From the NCBI GenBank assembly GCA_041397845.1, contig JAWKVW010000019.1:1-64000 (forward strand): a stretch of DNA of 64,000 bases. The letters run 5' to 3'. The position numbers and the translations under genes are program-made. This DNA is from JAKPQE01 sp041397845. Its GTDB lineage: Bacteria > Pseudomonadota > Alphaproteobacteria > Rhizobiales > JAKPQE01. This document shows positions 32,582-42,419 of the stretch, piece after piece. A model generated the notes under the pieces. The model did no database searches and was not told the DNA's origin. It saw only the letters and a program-made list of their open reading frames with translations. Numbering within the stretch: the stretch's first letter is position 1; every line of letters starts with the position of its first letter.

Positions 32582-34000
32582 ATGACCTTTGCATATGGAA
32601 CCCAGACGATCGACGGCGATCGCCGGCGGGCGGCGGCGGCGATGGTCGCCGATATCCTGCGCCAGCGTTTCGGCGAGCGCCTGTCGACCTCGGAGGCGGT
32701 GCGCCACCAGCACGGCCACACGACGACCTGGCTGGCAACGCAGGCGCCGGACGCCGTGTTCTTCGCCAACAATACCGACGAGGTCGCCGAGGCGGTCGGC
32801 CTGTGCGCCGAGCACAAGGTGCCGGTCATTGCGTTCGGCACGGGAACCTCGCTCGAGGGGCATGTGAACGCGCCCTATGGCGGCATCTGCATCGACCTTT
32901 CGAACATGAACAATGTCGTTGCCGTGCATGCCGAGGATCTCGACTGCACGGTCGAAGCGGGCGTGACGCGCACCCGGCTCAACGACTACATCCGCGACAC
33001 CGGCCTGTTCTTCCCGATCGATCCGGGGGCGGACGCCAGCCTTGGCGGCATGGCCTCGACGCGGGCCTCGGGCACCAATGCGGTGCGCTACGGCACGATG
33101 AAGGAGAACGTCCTTGCCCTGACGGCGGTGATGCCGGACGGCTCGGTCGTGCGGACCGGCGGGCGGGCGCGCAAGAGCTCGGCCGGCTATGACCTGACGC
33201 GGCTCCTCGTCGGGGCCGAGGGCACGCTCGGCATCATCACGGAAGTGACGCTGAAGCTTGCCGGCATTCCCGAGGCGATCGCCGGCGGCGTTTGCACCTT
33301 CCCGAGCGTCGAGGCGGCCTGCGAGGCGGTGATCCTGACCATCCAGTCGGGCATTCCGGTGGCGCGCATCGAGCTGCTCGACGCGCTGCAGGTGAAGGCC
33401 GTCAACGCCTATTCGAAGCTCGAGCTTGCCGAAGCGCCGACGCTGTTCCTCGAATTCCACGGCACCGAGGCCGGGGTGGCGGAACAGTCGGAGCGGTTCG
33501 GCGAGATCGCGGCGGATTGCGGCGGCGGCAATTTCGTCTGGGCGACGAAGGCCGAGGAGCGGACGCGGCTGTGGAAGGCGCGGCACGATGCCTACTGGGC
33601 GGCCTGCGCGCTCGCGCCGGGCAAGAAGGCGCTGTCGACGGATGTCTGCGTGCCGATCTCGCGGCTTGCCGAATGCGTTGCCGAGACGCGGCGGGACATC
33701 GAGGAGCACGGTCTCGTCGCGCCGATGGTCGGCCATGTCGGCGACGGCAATTTCCATGTCCTCGTTCTCGTCGACATGGACAGCGAGACCGACAAGGCCG
33801 AGGCGGAGGCCTTCGTCAGCCGGCTCAACATACGGGCGATCGCCATGGAGGGAACCTGCACCGGCGAGCACGGCATCGGCCAGGGCAAGATGAAATACCT
33901 GGAGCGGGAGCACGGGCCGGGCGTCGGCGTCATGCGCGCCATCAAGCAGGCGCTCGACCCGGACAACATCATGAACCCGGGCAAGGTTCTGGCCGCCTGA
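32582..34000 (+). CDS. FAD-binding oxidase, GlcD / D-lactate dehydrogenase type
   Basis: This is a 472-residue flavoprotein. The N-terminal PCMH FAD-binding domain has VPVIAFGTGTSLEGHVNAP, PIDPGADASLGGMASTRASG, NAVRYGTMKENVL and DLTRLLVGAEGTLGIITEVT. The C-terminal FAD-oxidase cap ends in GHVGDGNFHVLVLVDM and EHGIGQGKMKYLEREHG. It oxidises a 2-hydroxyacid (D-lactate or glycolate class) and passes electrons on, probably to cytochrome or quinone. No GlcE/GlcF subunits are adjacent, so it more likely acts alone like cytochrome D-lactate dehydrogenase. The ATG follows GGGAGCGGCAA. Confidence 0.88.
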   Translation: MTFAYGTQTIDGDRRRAAAAMVADILRQRFGERLSTSEAVRHQHGHTTTWLATQAPDAVFFANNTDEVAEAVGLCAEHKVPVIAFGTGTSLEGHVNAPYGGICIDLSNMNNVVAVHAEDLDCTVEAGVTRTRLNDYIRDTGLFFPIDPGADASLGGMASTRASGTNAVRYGTMKENVLALTAVMPDGSVVRTGGRARKSSAGYDLTRLLVGAEGTLGIITEVTLKLAGIPEAIAGGVCTFPSVEAACEAVILTIQSGIPVARIELLDALQVKAVNAYSKLELAEAPTLFLEFHGTEAGVAEQSERFGEIAADCGGGNFVWATKAEERTRLWKARHDAYWAACALAPGKKALSTDVCVPISRLAECVAETRRDIEEHGLVAPMVGHVGDGNFHVLVLVDMDSETDKAEAEAFVSRLNIRAIAMEGTCTGEHGIGQGKMKYLEREHGPGVGVMRAIKQALDPDNIMNPGKVLAA

Positions 34001-34052
34001 GGCGGTGCGTCGGGCTCGCGCCGGTCCCGGCGCGGGCCGCAGGGAGGGTATC

Positions 34053-37000
34053 CTGAACCAGCTCTATCTCGGCATTGGCGGCGCCATCGTCATCGCCCTC
34101 ATTGCGGCGCTGATCGGGCCTTATTTCGTCGACTGGTCGGCCTACCGGGCGGTCTTCGAAACCGAGGCGGCGCGCGTGCTCGGCGAGGAGGTGCGGGTGC
34201 GCGGCAAGGCCGAGGCGACGCTCCTGCCAAGCCCGTCGCTGACCTTCACCGACGTCGTCGTCGGCCCGGAGGCGGCGCCGAAAATGACGGTCGGGCGGTT
34301 CGACATCGACATCGCCCTGACGCCGCTGCTGAAGGGTGAGGTCCGGGTCCAGGAAATGGCGCTGGAAAAGCCGGCGCTCCGGGCGATCATCGACGAGGAC
34401 GGGCGGCTCGACTGGCTGCATCCGCGCGCCGGCGCCGGGCCGGTCAATCCCGAGTCCGGTCATTCTCGAGCATGTCGAAATGCACGGCGGCACGGTGACC
34501 ATCGAGGACAAGCGCCTCGGCCGGGAGTGGACCGCTGCCGACGTCTCGATGCTGCTCGAGGCGCGGGCACTCGTCGGGCCGTTCCGCATCGAGGCCGGCT
34601 TCCGGCAGGGCGGCGAGCTCTACACGCTGCGGGCGGCGACCGGCAAGGCCGAGGACGACGGCACCCTGCGGCTCAAGCTGGCGGTGACGCCGTCGCGGCG
34701 GCCGGTGTCGCTGACGGCGGACGGCGTTCTCAGCCGGGCCGGGGCCCTGCCGACCTATGCCGGCAAGGTCGAGATCGCCGAGGTAGTCGGCGAGGATGGC
34801 GAGACCGTCGGGCGCAAGGGCGACCGGGAAGGGCCGCGCGATCCCTGGCGGCTCGAGGCGCAGTTCGATCTCGATCCGGAGCGGCTGCTGTTCAGTGCGC
34901 TCGAGGTGCGGCGCGGCGGCGCCGGCCAGTCGTTCGGCATCACCGGCACGGCACAGATCGCGTTCGGCGCCGCGCCCCGATTCGACGCGGTGCTGTCGTC
35001 GCGCCAGATCGACCTCGACCGCAGTCTCGGGGCTGGTCCTGAGGCGCCGACGGACATTCCGGCGGCCATGGCGGCGCTTGCCTCGTTCCTCACCGAGCTG
35101 CCGCAGGTCGACCTGCCGGGGCGGGTCGGGTTCGACGTGCCGGCAATCGTCGTCGGTGGCGGCATCGTCCAGGATGTGCGCTTCGACGCGGCGACGGAGC
35201 CGCGCGGCGGCTGGCATATCGAGACGCTGGAGGCACAGTTTCCCGGCCAGACGCGGCTGACGGCGAACGGCAAGCTCGCCGTTCAGCCAACGCCCGCCTT
35301 CGACGGCCGGGTGACGCTCGACGCGCCGCAGCCGGCGGCGTTCGCGGCCTGGTGGCGCGGCGGCGACGAGGCGCCGGCGGGACGGCAGGTGCCGCTCGGA
35401 CCGATCACCCTTGCCAGCAACATCGCGCTCCGGCCGCACACGGTCATCCTTGCCGAGATGACCGGCTCGATCGAAAAGGCAGCGCTCAGCGGCTTTCTCG
35501 GCTGGACCGAGGCGAACGCCGGCAAGCGCGCCTTCACAGCCGATCTCGAAGCCGACCGGCTCGATCTCGACCAGATGCGGGCGCTCGTCGCGCTGATGGC
35601 GCCCGAGGGCGGCGGCGGCGACAAGGTCGCCGACAGCATCACCGTAACGCTCGCCGCCGATGCCGTCATCGTCGAGGGCGTCGAGATGAAGGATGTGTCG
35701 ACGGCACTTGCCTATGATGCCGACCGGCTGAAGATCGAGCGCCTCGAGATCGGCGATGCCGCCGGCGCGCGCGTCTCGGCCAAGGGACGCATCGACGGTT
35801 TGTCGACGGCGCCGGATGGCGGCATCACGCTGGCGATCGACGCCCGCGACCTTGCCGGTCTGGCGCGGGTCGTCGCCGATGTCGTGCCGGGCAATCCGCT
35901 TGCCGATGCGCTTGGCAGCCGCGCCCGGTCGCTGTCGCCGGCCAGGCTCGAAGGCAGCATCGAGGCGGCCCGCAATGCCGAGGGGTCGCGCATCGCGGCC
36001 CGGCTCGGCGGCAGTGTCGGCGGTTCGGCGCTTTCGCTCGAGGGGCGTTTCGATGGCCGGGTCGACAGCCCCGATGAAGCCGAGACCGGCCTCGACCTTT
36101 CCCTCGACAACCCCGATGCGCGGGTGCTGATGGCGCAGATCGGCGCGCCCGGCCTGCCGGTCGAGCTTGGCGCCGGGTCGCTGCGCGTCACGGCAAGCGG
36201 CGTTCCGGCCAGCGGCCTTGCCGGCAAGGCAAATCTCGAGCTTGGCGGCGCCAGCCTCGGCATCGACGGCAAGGTGGTGCTCGCGGCGGGCGCCCTGCCG
36301 CGTTACACGGCGACGGTATCCGGCAAGGCAGCGGACGTGGTGCCGCTGGCGCTTGCGGCCGGGCTTGCGCTGCCCGGACTCGGCGAGAAGACGCCTGCCT
36401 CGGTGGCGTTCGCGGTCGATGGCGAGGGGGCGAAGGCAAAGCTTGCCGACATTTCCGGTGCGCTTGGCGGGCGCGGCTTTTCCGGTGCGGCGACGCTTGA
36501 CCGGTCGCGCGGACCGCTTGCCGTTTCCGGCGAACTCGCGGTCGACGAGGTCGACCTTGCCTGGCTCGTCGGCCTTGAAGTCGGCGGCGCGGCGGTGCTC
36601 GATACCGGACTTGGCGATGCCTGGCCCGAGGCGGCCTTTGCCGACCATCCGATCGGCGATACCGATATCACGCTGGCGGTGCGGGCGAAGCGGGCCTTCC
36701 TGCCGCTCGGGCTGACGGTCGCCGACGCGGCGTTCTCGCTGCGGACGCGGGCGACAGAGAGCGCCATCGACGGTTTTTCCGGGGCGCTCGGCGGCGGCCG
36801 GTTCGACGGACGGCTGGCGCTGCGGCGCGGCAATGACGGAGCGACGCTTTCCGGCACGGCGCGGCTTGCCGGCGGCGCGCTCGAGGAGTTCGTCTGGCGC
36901 CGCGACGGCAGTCCGGTGGCGAGCGGGCTTCTCGATTTCTCGGCCGAGTTCGAGGGCACCGGCCGGTCGTTTTCCGGCGTCGTTGCCTCGCTCGGCGGCG

Positions 37001-37788
37001 GCGGCAGTTTCACGGTGCGCGAGGCGACGCTGCGCGGCGTCAATCCGGTGGCGTTTTCCTCGGTCATCCGGGCCGCCGACGCGGGTCTCGAGCTGACGGC
37101 CGAGAAAGTGCGGACGGTGTTTGCCGGGCATCTCGATGCCGGCAGCCTCGACGTTGCCGAAGCAAGCGGCGCCTTCGCGATCACCGGCGGCGTCATCCGG
37201 GCGCGCAATGTCTCGGTGTCGGCGCCGAGTGCGACAACGCTCGGCGGCGTCGCGGTCGACCTCAACACGATGACCATCGACAGCGCCTGGACGCTGGCGG
37301 TCGATCCGGGCGACGGCGAGCGCGTCGCCGGGGCGGACCCGCAGGTCGGCATCGCCTTTTCCGGACCGATCGATGCGCCGGCGCGGCAAATCGATGCGAC
37401 GGCGTTCACGGGCTATCTGACGGTGCGGGCATTCGAGCGGGAAGTGCGGCGGATCGAGGAGATGCAGGCCGACATCCTCGAGAAGGAGCGGTTTGCCCGC
37501 GAGGCGCGGCGGCTGCGCGAGCTTGACGCCCGGCGGGAGCGCGAGGCAAAGGCGGCAGCCGAGGCAGCGGCACGGCGCAAGGCCGAGGAGGCCCGGCGGC
37601 GGGCGGAAGAGGAAGCGGCGCGCAAGGCCGCCGAAGAGGCCGAGCGGCGGCGGGCGGCGGACGAGCCAAGCCGTCCGGCACTGCCGGGGCCGCTGATTCT
37701 CGTGCCCGAAATCGGGCCGAAGCCGGGCATGTCCGGCGAAATGCCGCCGGCGTCCGGCGCGCCGCTGCAGCTCTCGCCGCTTCGCTGA
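34053..37788 (+). pseudogene. AsmA-family envelope protein, interrupted by a single-base frameshift
   Basis: The protein spans two frames. The first (to about 34450) gives an N-terminal anchor (LYLGIGGAIVIALIAALIGP) and an AsmA N-terminus (LLPSPSLTFTDVVVGPEA, ALEKPALRAIIDEDGRLDWL). The second (to 37788) continues at PVILEHVEMHGGTVTIEDKR and holds the long AsmA body, ending in a charged coiled coil (residues KERFAREARRLRELDARR onward). Removing one C from CCC at 34449-34451 joins them into about 1245 residues. AsmA proteins bridge the periplasm and affect outer-membrane lipids. The start is unclear: GGGAGGG at 34042-34048 points to CTG at 34053, with GTG at 34005 as an alternative. Coding bias is intact throughout, so a sequencing error is as likely as true inactivation. 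Confidence 0.8.
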
Positions 37789-37817
37789 AGGCCCCTGCCA
37801 GCGTCGGGCAGGACGTG

Positions 37818-38051
37818 TCAGGCGTCCCGGTGGGGCGTTGCGGCGCGGGCGCGGTAGTGGGCGAGGATGTGAAGGCGCAGGGCCGATGAGAGGTTGAGCG
37901 GGCCACGGGCCTCGTCGATGCCGGCAACGAGTGCCGGAATGCTCAATCCGCCTTCCGCGGCTATTTCGGCCAATGCTTCCCAGAATGGCGTTTCCAGCGA
38001 AATGCTGGTGCGGTGGCCGCGAATGGCGATCGATCGCTTGCGCATCGTCAT
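37818..38051 (-). CDS. Ribbon-helix-helix domain protein
   Basis: The 77-residue protein starts MTMRKRSIAIRGHRTSISLE and has the RHH_4-type pattern: a basic beta strand with RTSISLETPFWEALAEIA, then helices (LSIPALVAGIDEARG, LSSALRLHILAHYRA). It is probably a small dimeric DNA-binding regulator. It follows the DUF4169 gene by 10 bases on the same strand, a pairing often seen in related alphaproteobacteria. A frame extension upstream to 38189 lies within the DUF4169 gene and was not used. Confidence 0.8.
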   Translation of the reverse strand: MTMRKRSIAIRGHRTSISLETPFWEALAEIAAEGGLSIPALVAGIDEARGPLNLSSALRLHILAHYRARAATPHRDA

Positions 38052-38061
38052 GGCGGCGCGC

Positions 38062-38271
38062 CTAGCCCTTGCTGCCGTCGTCGTCCTTGTCCGGACGGTC
38101 GAGCCGGTGCCCTTCGAGGCGGCGGCCGGCGAGTTCGTCGCGGGCACTCTCGAGCGACTTCTCGGCCTTGGTGCGGCCGTGGCGGGCACGGTTGCCGGCA
38201 GCGGTCGTCGCCTTGTCGGCGCGGGCCTTCTGCTTGCGGAACTGCCTCAGGTTGACGACGTCGCCGGTCAT
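38062..38271 (-). CDS. DUF4169 family protein
   Basis: This 69-residue, highly charged protein begins MTGDVVNLRQFRKQKARADK and continues NRARHGRTKAEKSLESARDE, the conserved core of DUF4169, with an acidic/basic tail. Its function is unknown; it looks largely helical and cytoplasmic. The ATG at 38271 is preferred over a GTG three codons upstream. It sits between degP and the RHH gene on the minus strand. Confidence 0.8.
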   Translation of the reverse strand: MTGDVVNLRQFRKQKARADKATTAAGNRARHGRTKAEKSLESARDELAGRRLEGHRLDRPDKDDDGSKG

Positions 38272-38338
38272 CGGGCGCACCTGCCTTGCGGGTGAAACGG
38301 CCGCCCCGGACGGGCCGGGACGGCCGGTTCGCTATGGA

Positions 38339-39823
38339 TCAGTCCTCGATCGGAACGGCGACGAAGCGCAGTTCCTCGTTCTTGCTGGACAGAAGGAGCA
38401 GCGCCGACTTGCGGCCCTTGTCCTTCAGCGCGGCGATGCGGGCGGCGACCTCGGCCGGCGTCGTCACCGCTTCCTGGGCGACCTCGACGATGACGTCGCC
38501 GGGCTGGATGCGCTTCTCGGCAGCGGCGCTGCCCGGTGCGACCTCGACGACGACAACGCCCTCGACACCCTCGGCCAGCTTGAAGCGGCTGCGGAACTCG
38601 CCGCTGGCGGGCGCCAGCGTCATGCCGAGCATCTCGGTCGTCTTCGGCGTCTCAACCGGCGCGGTGTCGGTTTCCTCGCTCGGATCGAGCTTCTCGCCTT
38701 CCTCGAGGCGGCCGAGCGCGACCTTGATCTGCACTTCCTCGCCCTTGCGCAGCACCTTGACGGTCACTTCCTTGCCGATCGCGGTGTCGGCGACCATGCG
38801 CGGCAGGTCGCGCATCGAGGGCACGGGCTTGTCGTCGAAGCTGACGATCACGTCGCCCGGCTGGATGCCGGCCTTGTCGGCCGGGCCGGTTTCCGTGACG
38901 CCGGCAACGAGGGCACCGCGCGCCTTGTCCATGCCGAGGCTCTCGGCAATTTCGTCGGTGACTTCCTGGATGCGGACGCCGAGCCAGCCGCGACGGGTCT
39001 CGCCGAACGACTGGAGCTGCTCGATGACCTTGACGGCGATTGCCGAGGGAATGGCAAAGCCGATGCCGATCGAGCCGCCGGAGGGCGAGATGATCGCGGT
39101 GTTGATGCCGACGACCTCGCCATCCATGTTGAACAGCGGACCGCCGGAATTGCCGCGATTGATCGCCGCGTCGGTCTGGATGAAGTCGTCATAGGGGCCG
39201 GAATTGATGTCGCGGTTGCGGGCCGAGACGATGCCGAGCGTCGTGGTGCCGCCAAGGCCGAACGGGTTGCCGATGGCCATCACCCAGTCGCCGACGCGCA
39301 GCTTCTCGGACGAGCCGAAGCCGACCGCGTGCAGCGGCTTCTCCGGCTTGACGCGCAGGATGGCGATATCGGTCTTGGTGTCGCGGCCGATGATCTCGGC
39401 GACGAGCTTGGTGCCGTCGTTGAAATTGACGGTGACCTCGTCGGCGTCCTGAATGACGTGATTGTTGGTCACGACGATGCCGGATGGATCGATGACGAAG
39501 CCGGAGCCGAGCGACTGGACGCGGCGCGGCTTGTTGTCGTCCTTCTGCTGGCGATCGAAGAAATCCTCGAAGAAGTCGCGGAAGGGCGAGCCCTCCGGCA
39601 GGTCGGGCAGGGGGATGCCCTGCGGCCCCTTGACGGTCTGGCTGGTCGAGATGTTGACGACGGCGTCAACAAGCTTCTCGGCGATGTCGGCGACCGAAGC
39701 GGGGCCCTGCGCCCTTGCAGCGGTGCCGGAGAGCGCGGTCCAGCCGATCATCGCGGCGGCCGCGACGGCAGCGGCGCGCTTCGGCAGGACTGCCAGCCAC
39801 GAACGTTCCTTGAGTGCCATCAT
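38339..39823 (-). CDS. Periplasmic serine protease of the Do/DegP family
   Basis: This 494-residue envelope-quality-control protease has an N-terminal signal peptide (AAAVAAAAMIGWTALSGTAARA, split after ARA) and a trypsin-like domain with His in VVTNNHVIQDAD, Asp in DTKTDIAILRVK and Ser in AINRGNSGGPLF. Two PDZ domains follow (WLGVRIQEVTDEIAESLG, and VVVEVAPGSAAAEKRIQPGD). It degrades or refolds damaged periplasmic proteins. It lies downstream of hflK-hflC-DUF2065 but behind a terminator, with its own 5' region of about 70 bases containing two small hairpins (39852-39866 and 39869-39884). Confidence 0.93.
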   Translation of the reverse strand: MMALKERSWLAVLPKRAAAVAAAAMIGWTALSGTAARAQGPASVADIAEKLVDAVVNISTSQTVKGPQGIPLPDLPEGSPFRDFFEDFFDRQQKDDNKPRRVQSLGSGFVIDPSGIVVTNNHVIQDADEVTVNFNDGTKLVAEIIGRDTKTDIAILRVKPEKPLHAVGFGSSEKLRVGDWVMAIGNPFGLGGTTTLGIVSARNRDINSGPYDDFIQTDAAINRGNSGGPLFNMDGEVVGINTAIISPSGGSIGIGFAIPSAIAVKVIEQLQSFGETRRGWLGVRIQEVTDEIAESLGMDKARGALVAGVTETGPADKAGIQPGDVIVSFDDKPVPSMRDLPRMVADTAIGKEVTVKVLRKGEEVQIKVALGRLEEGEKLDPSEETDTAPVETPKTTEMLGMTLAPASGEFRSRFKLAEGVEGVVVVEVAPGSAAAEKRIQPGDVIVEVAQEAVTTPAEVAARIAALKDKGRKSALLLLSSKNEELRFVAVPIED

Positions 39824-39890
39824 CCCGTCTCCTCAGATGTGATGCTGAAGGTCCCCGAGCCGGGGAGTGTGCCTTGTCGGGCACTAGCTG

Positions 39891-39921
39891 AAAAAGAAAA
39901 ATCGAGCGTTTTTTTGGCTCG
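39891..39921 (-). terminator. Terminator after the hflK-hflC-DUF2065 operon
   Basis: On the minus strand, CGAGC/GCTCG (39921-39917 with 39907-39903) closes a 9-base loop rich in A and is followed by ATTTTTCTTTTTC. A second, stronger GC stem GCGGCCGG/CCGGCCGC lies just upstream (39941-39966), right after the DUF2065 stop. Together they should separate the hfl transcript from degP. Confidence 0.72.
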
Positions 39922-39971
39922 CCGGCAATTTGACAGATTTGCGGCCGGTCCCGAGGGGCCGGCCGCGCATT

Positions 39972-40157
39972 TCAGCCCCTGACCAGCCAGACGATGACGA
40001 CGCCAAGGGCGGCAGCCATCAGTCCGGCATAGCGCAGGGTATTGTCCGGCGTGTCGAGCATCGCCGCGATCATGCGCTTCAGACGCCCGGGCATGACCGC
40101 GTAGAGCAGCCCCTCGATCACAAAGACGAGGCCGACCGCCGCGATGAAGTCGGTCAT
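39972..40157 (-). CDS. DUF2065 small membrane protein
   Basis: This 61-residue protein has two hydrophobic segments (FIAAVGLVFVIEGLLYAVMP and LMAAALGVVIVWLVRG) joined by a conserved basic loop (GRLKRMIAAMLDTPDNTLRY), the DUF2065 pattern (YjeT-like). It regularly follows hflC. It overlaps hflC by 4 bases, so it is translationally coupled and may be an accessory of the HflKC complex. Confidence 0.88.
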   Translation of the reverse strand: MTDFIAAVGLVFVIEGLLYAVMPGRLKRMIAAMLDTPDNTLRYAGLMAAALGVVIVWLVRG

Positions 40158-41074
40158 TGCCCGCCGCTCGGGGCGACTTGCGGGGCGGCCGGCGCCGGCG
40201 CGGTCCCGTCAGGATTGCCGAAGTACTTGAAGAAGCTCGAGTTCGGCGACAGCACCAGACGGGTGTCACCGGACGAAAGCCCCTGCTCGTAAGCCAGCAT
40301 CGAGCGATAGAAGGCAAAGAAGTCGGGATCGGAACCGAAGGCCTCGGCGAAGATCCGGTTGCGCTCGGCGTCGCCGTCGCCGCGGATCTGCTCGCTCTCG
40401 CGATCAGCCTCGGCCTTGATGACGGTCGCCTCGCGGTTCGCCTGGGCGCGGATGCGGCGGGCCGCTTCCTCACCCTGGGCGCGGATCTCGGTCGCCTCGC
40501 GCTGACGCTCGGTCTCCATCCGGCGGTAGATCGCCTGGCTGTTCGCCTCCGGCAGATCGGCGCGACGGATCTTCACGTCGATCATCTTGATGCCGATGTC
40601 GCTCGCCCGGGCGTCGGCGCGGTCGCGGATCGATTCCATGAGCTGGGTGCGCTGGTCGCGCACGACGGCGGCAAAGCTCGCGTCGGCAAGGACGGCGCGG
40701 AGCGACGACTGCATGAAAGTCGCCAGACGGTTGTTGGCCTCGGCGATCGAGCCGCGTTCCACCGTCTGGTAGAAGCGGACCGGATCGACGATGCGGTAGC
40801 GGGCGAAGGCGTCGACGACCAGACGCTTCTGGTCGGAAGCGATGACTTCCTGAGCCGGCATGTCGAGGTCAAGGATGCGCCGGTCGATCAGGATGACGTT
40901 CTGGACGAACGGGATCTTGAAATAGAGGCCGGGCTCGGTGATCGGGCGGCGCACTTCACCGAACTGCAGGACGAGCGCCTGCTGGGTCGGATAGACGATG
41001 AACGCGGAGGAAAACAGACCGACGACCGCAGCCGCCAGCAGGATCAGAACCGCGCTGATGATGCCTGTCTTCAT
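40154..41074 (-). CDS. hflC: HflC, SPFH-domain subunit of the FtsH-modulating complex
   Basis: The 306-residue protein has an N-terminal membrane anchor (ISAVLILLAAAVVGLFSSAF) facing the periplasm, then an SPFH/band-7 domain (YPTQQALVLQFGEVRRPITE, LDMPAQEVIASDQKRLVVDA) and a long helical region (EATEIRAQGEEAARRIRAQA). HflC pairs with HflK in a large cage that encloses the FtsH protease. A proline/alanine tail (GTAPAPAAPQVAPSGGQ) ends the protein. Its ATG overlaps the hflK stop by one base (TAATG). Confidence 0.94.
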   Translation of the reverse strand: MKTGIISAVLILLAAAVVGLFSSAFIVYPTQQALVLQFGEVRRPITEPGLYFKIPFVQNVILIDRRILDLDMPAQEVIASDQKRLVVDAFARYRIVDPVRFYQTVERGSIAEANNRLATFMQSSLRAVLADASFAAVVRDQRTQLMESIRDRADARASDIGIKMIDVKIRRADLPEANSQAIYRRMETERQREATEIRAQGEEAARRIRAQANREATVIKAEADRESEQIRGDGDAERNRIFAEAFGSDPDFFAFYRSMLAYEQGLSSGDTRLVLSPNSSFFKYFGNPDGTAPAPAAPQVAPSGGQ

Positions 41075-42225
41075 TACTTGGTCCCCGCGCTGTTCTGGCC
41101 GCCGGCCTTGTTGAGCTGGTCGAGCGGCAGGTAGGGCACGACGCCGCCGGCGTTGTCGTCGAGAATGATCTTGTCGGTGCCGCTGAACACGCGTTCCATC
41201 GTCTCGAGGAACATGCGCTGGCGGGTGACTTCCGGCGCCTTCCTGTATTCGCCGTAGATCTTCAGGAAGCGGTCTGCCTGACCGCGCGCCTCGGCGATGT
41301 TCTTGTCGCGATAGGCGTTGGCGTCCTCGACGATGCGGGCGGCTTCACCGCGCGCTTCCGGGATGATCTTGTTGGAGAAGGCCTGGGCTTCGTTCTGGGC
41401 GCGCTCCTGGTCGGCGCGGGCCGCCTGGACGTCACGGAACGCGTCGATGACCTGCAGCGGCGGATCGACCTTCTGCATCTGGACCTGGGTGATCTCGATG
41501 CCGGCTTCATAGGAATTGAGCGCCGTCTGCATCAATTCCTGAACCGAGGTCTCGATCTTCTGGCGGGCCTCGGTGATGATCGGCTGGATGTTGTAGCGGC
41601 CGATGGTCTCGCGCATGGCGCTCTCGGCGACCGCCTTCACCGTGCCTTCCGGGTTCTGGATGTTGAAGAGGTAACGGACCGCGTCCTTGATGCGCCACTG
41701 AACCTTGAAGTCGACGTCGACGATGTTCTCGTCGCCGGTCAGCATCAGGCTCTCCTCGGGCACGTCGCGGATGCCGCCGCGGCCGTCGGCATCGCGAAGA
41801 CCGATGGTCATTTCGCGGATGGTCAGGACCTTCGGGGTAAAGACCGCACCGATCGGGTAGGGCAGGTTGTAGTTCAGGCCCGGCTGGGTCTTGTCGTAGA
41901 GCTTGCCGAACACGAGCTCGACGCCGAGCTCGTCGGGCTGGACGCGGTAGAATCCGCTGGCGAGCCAGACCACGGCGACCGCGGCGACCGCAAGGGCGAT
42001 GCCCTTGGCGCCGAGCGAGCTGCCGCCGGGCAGCATTGTCTTCAGCCGGTCCTGGCTGCGGCGCAGAAGATCCTCAAGATCCGGCGGCTGGCTGCCGCCA
42101 CCGTTGTTGCCGCCGCCCTGCGGGCCGCTGCCCCACGGGCCGCCGCCATTGCCGCCGCCGCCGCCCCACGGGCCGCCGCCGCCGCCCTTCCAACCGCCGC
42201 CGCCGCTCTGATTGCTCCAAGGCAT
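41074..42225 (-). CDS. hflK: HflK, SPFH-domain subunit of the FtsH-modulating complex
   Basis: The 383-residue protein has a cytoplasmic Gly/Pro/Trp-rich N-terminus of about 50 residues (starting MPWSNQSGGGGWKGGG) and a transmembrane helix (GIALAVAAVAVVWLASGFY). The SPFH domain (VQPDELGVELVFGKLYDKTQ, NIVDVDFKVQWRIKDAVRYL) and a coiled coil follow. It acts with HflC to regulate FtsH. The ATG at 42225 begins the typical HflK leader; an upstream in-frame ATG adds unrelated residues. A good promoter lies about 100 bases upstream. Confidence 0.94.
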   Translation of the reverse strand: MPWSNQSGGGGWKGGGGGPWGGGGGNGGGPWGSGPQGGGNNGGGSQPPDLEDLLRRSQDRLKTMLPGGSSLGAKGIALAVAAVAVVWLASGFYRVQPDELGVELVFGKLYDKTQPGLNYNLPYPIGAVFTPKVLTIREMTIGLRDADGRGGIRDVPEESLMLTGDENIVDVDFKVQWRIKDAVRYLFNIQNPEGTVKAVAESAMRETIGRYNIQPIITEARQKIETSVQELMQTALNSYEAGIEITQVQMQKVDPPLQVIDAFRDVQAARADQERAQNEAQAFSNKIIPEARGEAARIVEDANAYRDKNIAEARGQADRFLKIYGEYRKAPEVTRQRMFLETMERVFSGTDKIILDDNAGGVVPYLPLDQLNKAGGQNSAGTK

Positions 42226-42323
42226 GAAATGGTCCTTGTATCGGGATCGCCCGGCGCGGGAGGGCCGGACCTCGAAGAAACGATTTTGCCCGCCTTTCCA
42301 GACGGACACACGGGTCGCGTCGG

Positions 42324-42352
42324 GTTATAGGCGAACCGCTTGCACCTTTCAA
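42324..42352 (-). promoter_or_regulatory. Sigma-70-type promoter of hflK
   Basis: On the minus strand, TTGAAA (42352-42347), an exact 17-base spacer and TATAAC (42329-42324) form a near-consensus housekeeping promoter in the 194-base gap between folA and hflK. Transcription should start near 42316, leaving a 5' leader of about 90 bases. The hfl genes can thus be expressed apart from thyA-folA. Confidence 0.7.
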
Positions 42353-42419
42353 CGAAAGGGCCCGCCGGAGGCCGCCCGCCGCCGCGTCAAGGGACAGGTG
42401 GGAACGATGACCGGCAAAG

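Noticed and set aside
37794..37812. CCTGCC/GGCAGG hairpin between the asmA and RHH genes as a terminator
   Set aside because: Only 6 bp with no T run on either strand; too weak to call.
37818..38271. A toxin-antitoxin call for the RHH/DUF4169 pair
   Set aside because: The RHH protein could be an antitoxin-like regulator, but DUF4169 shows no toxin fold or active-site residues.
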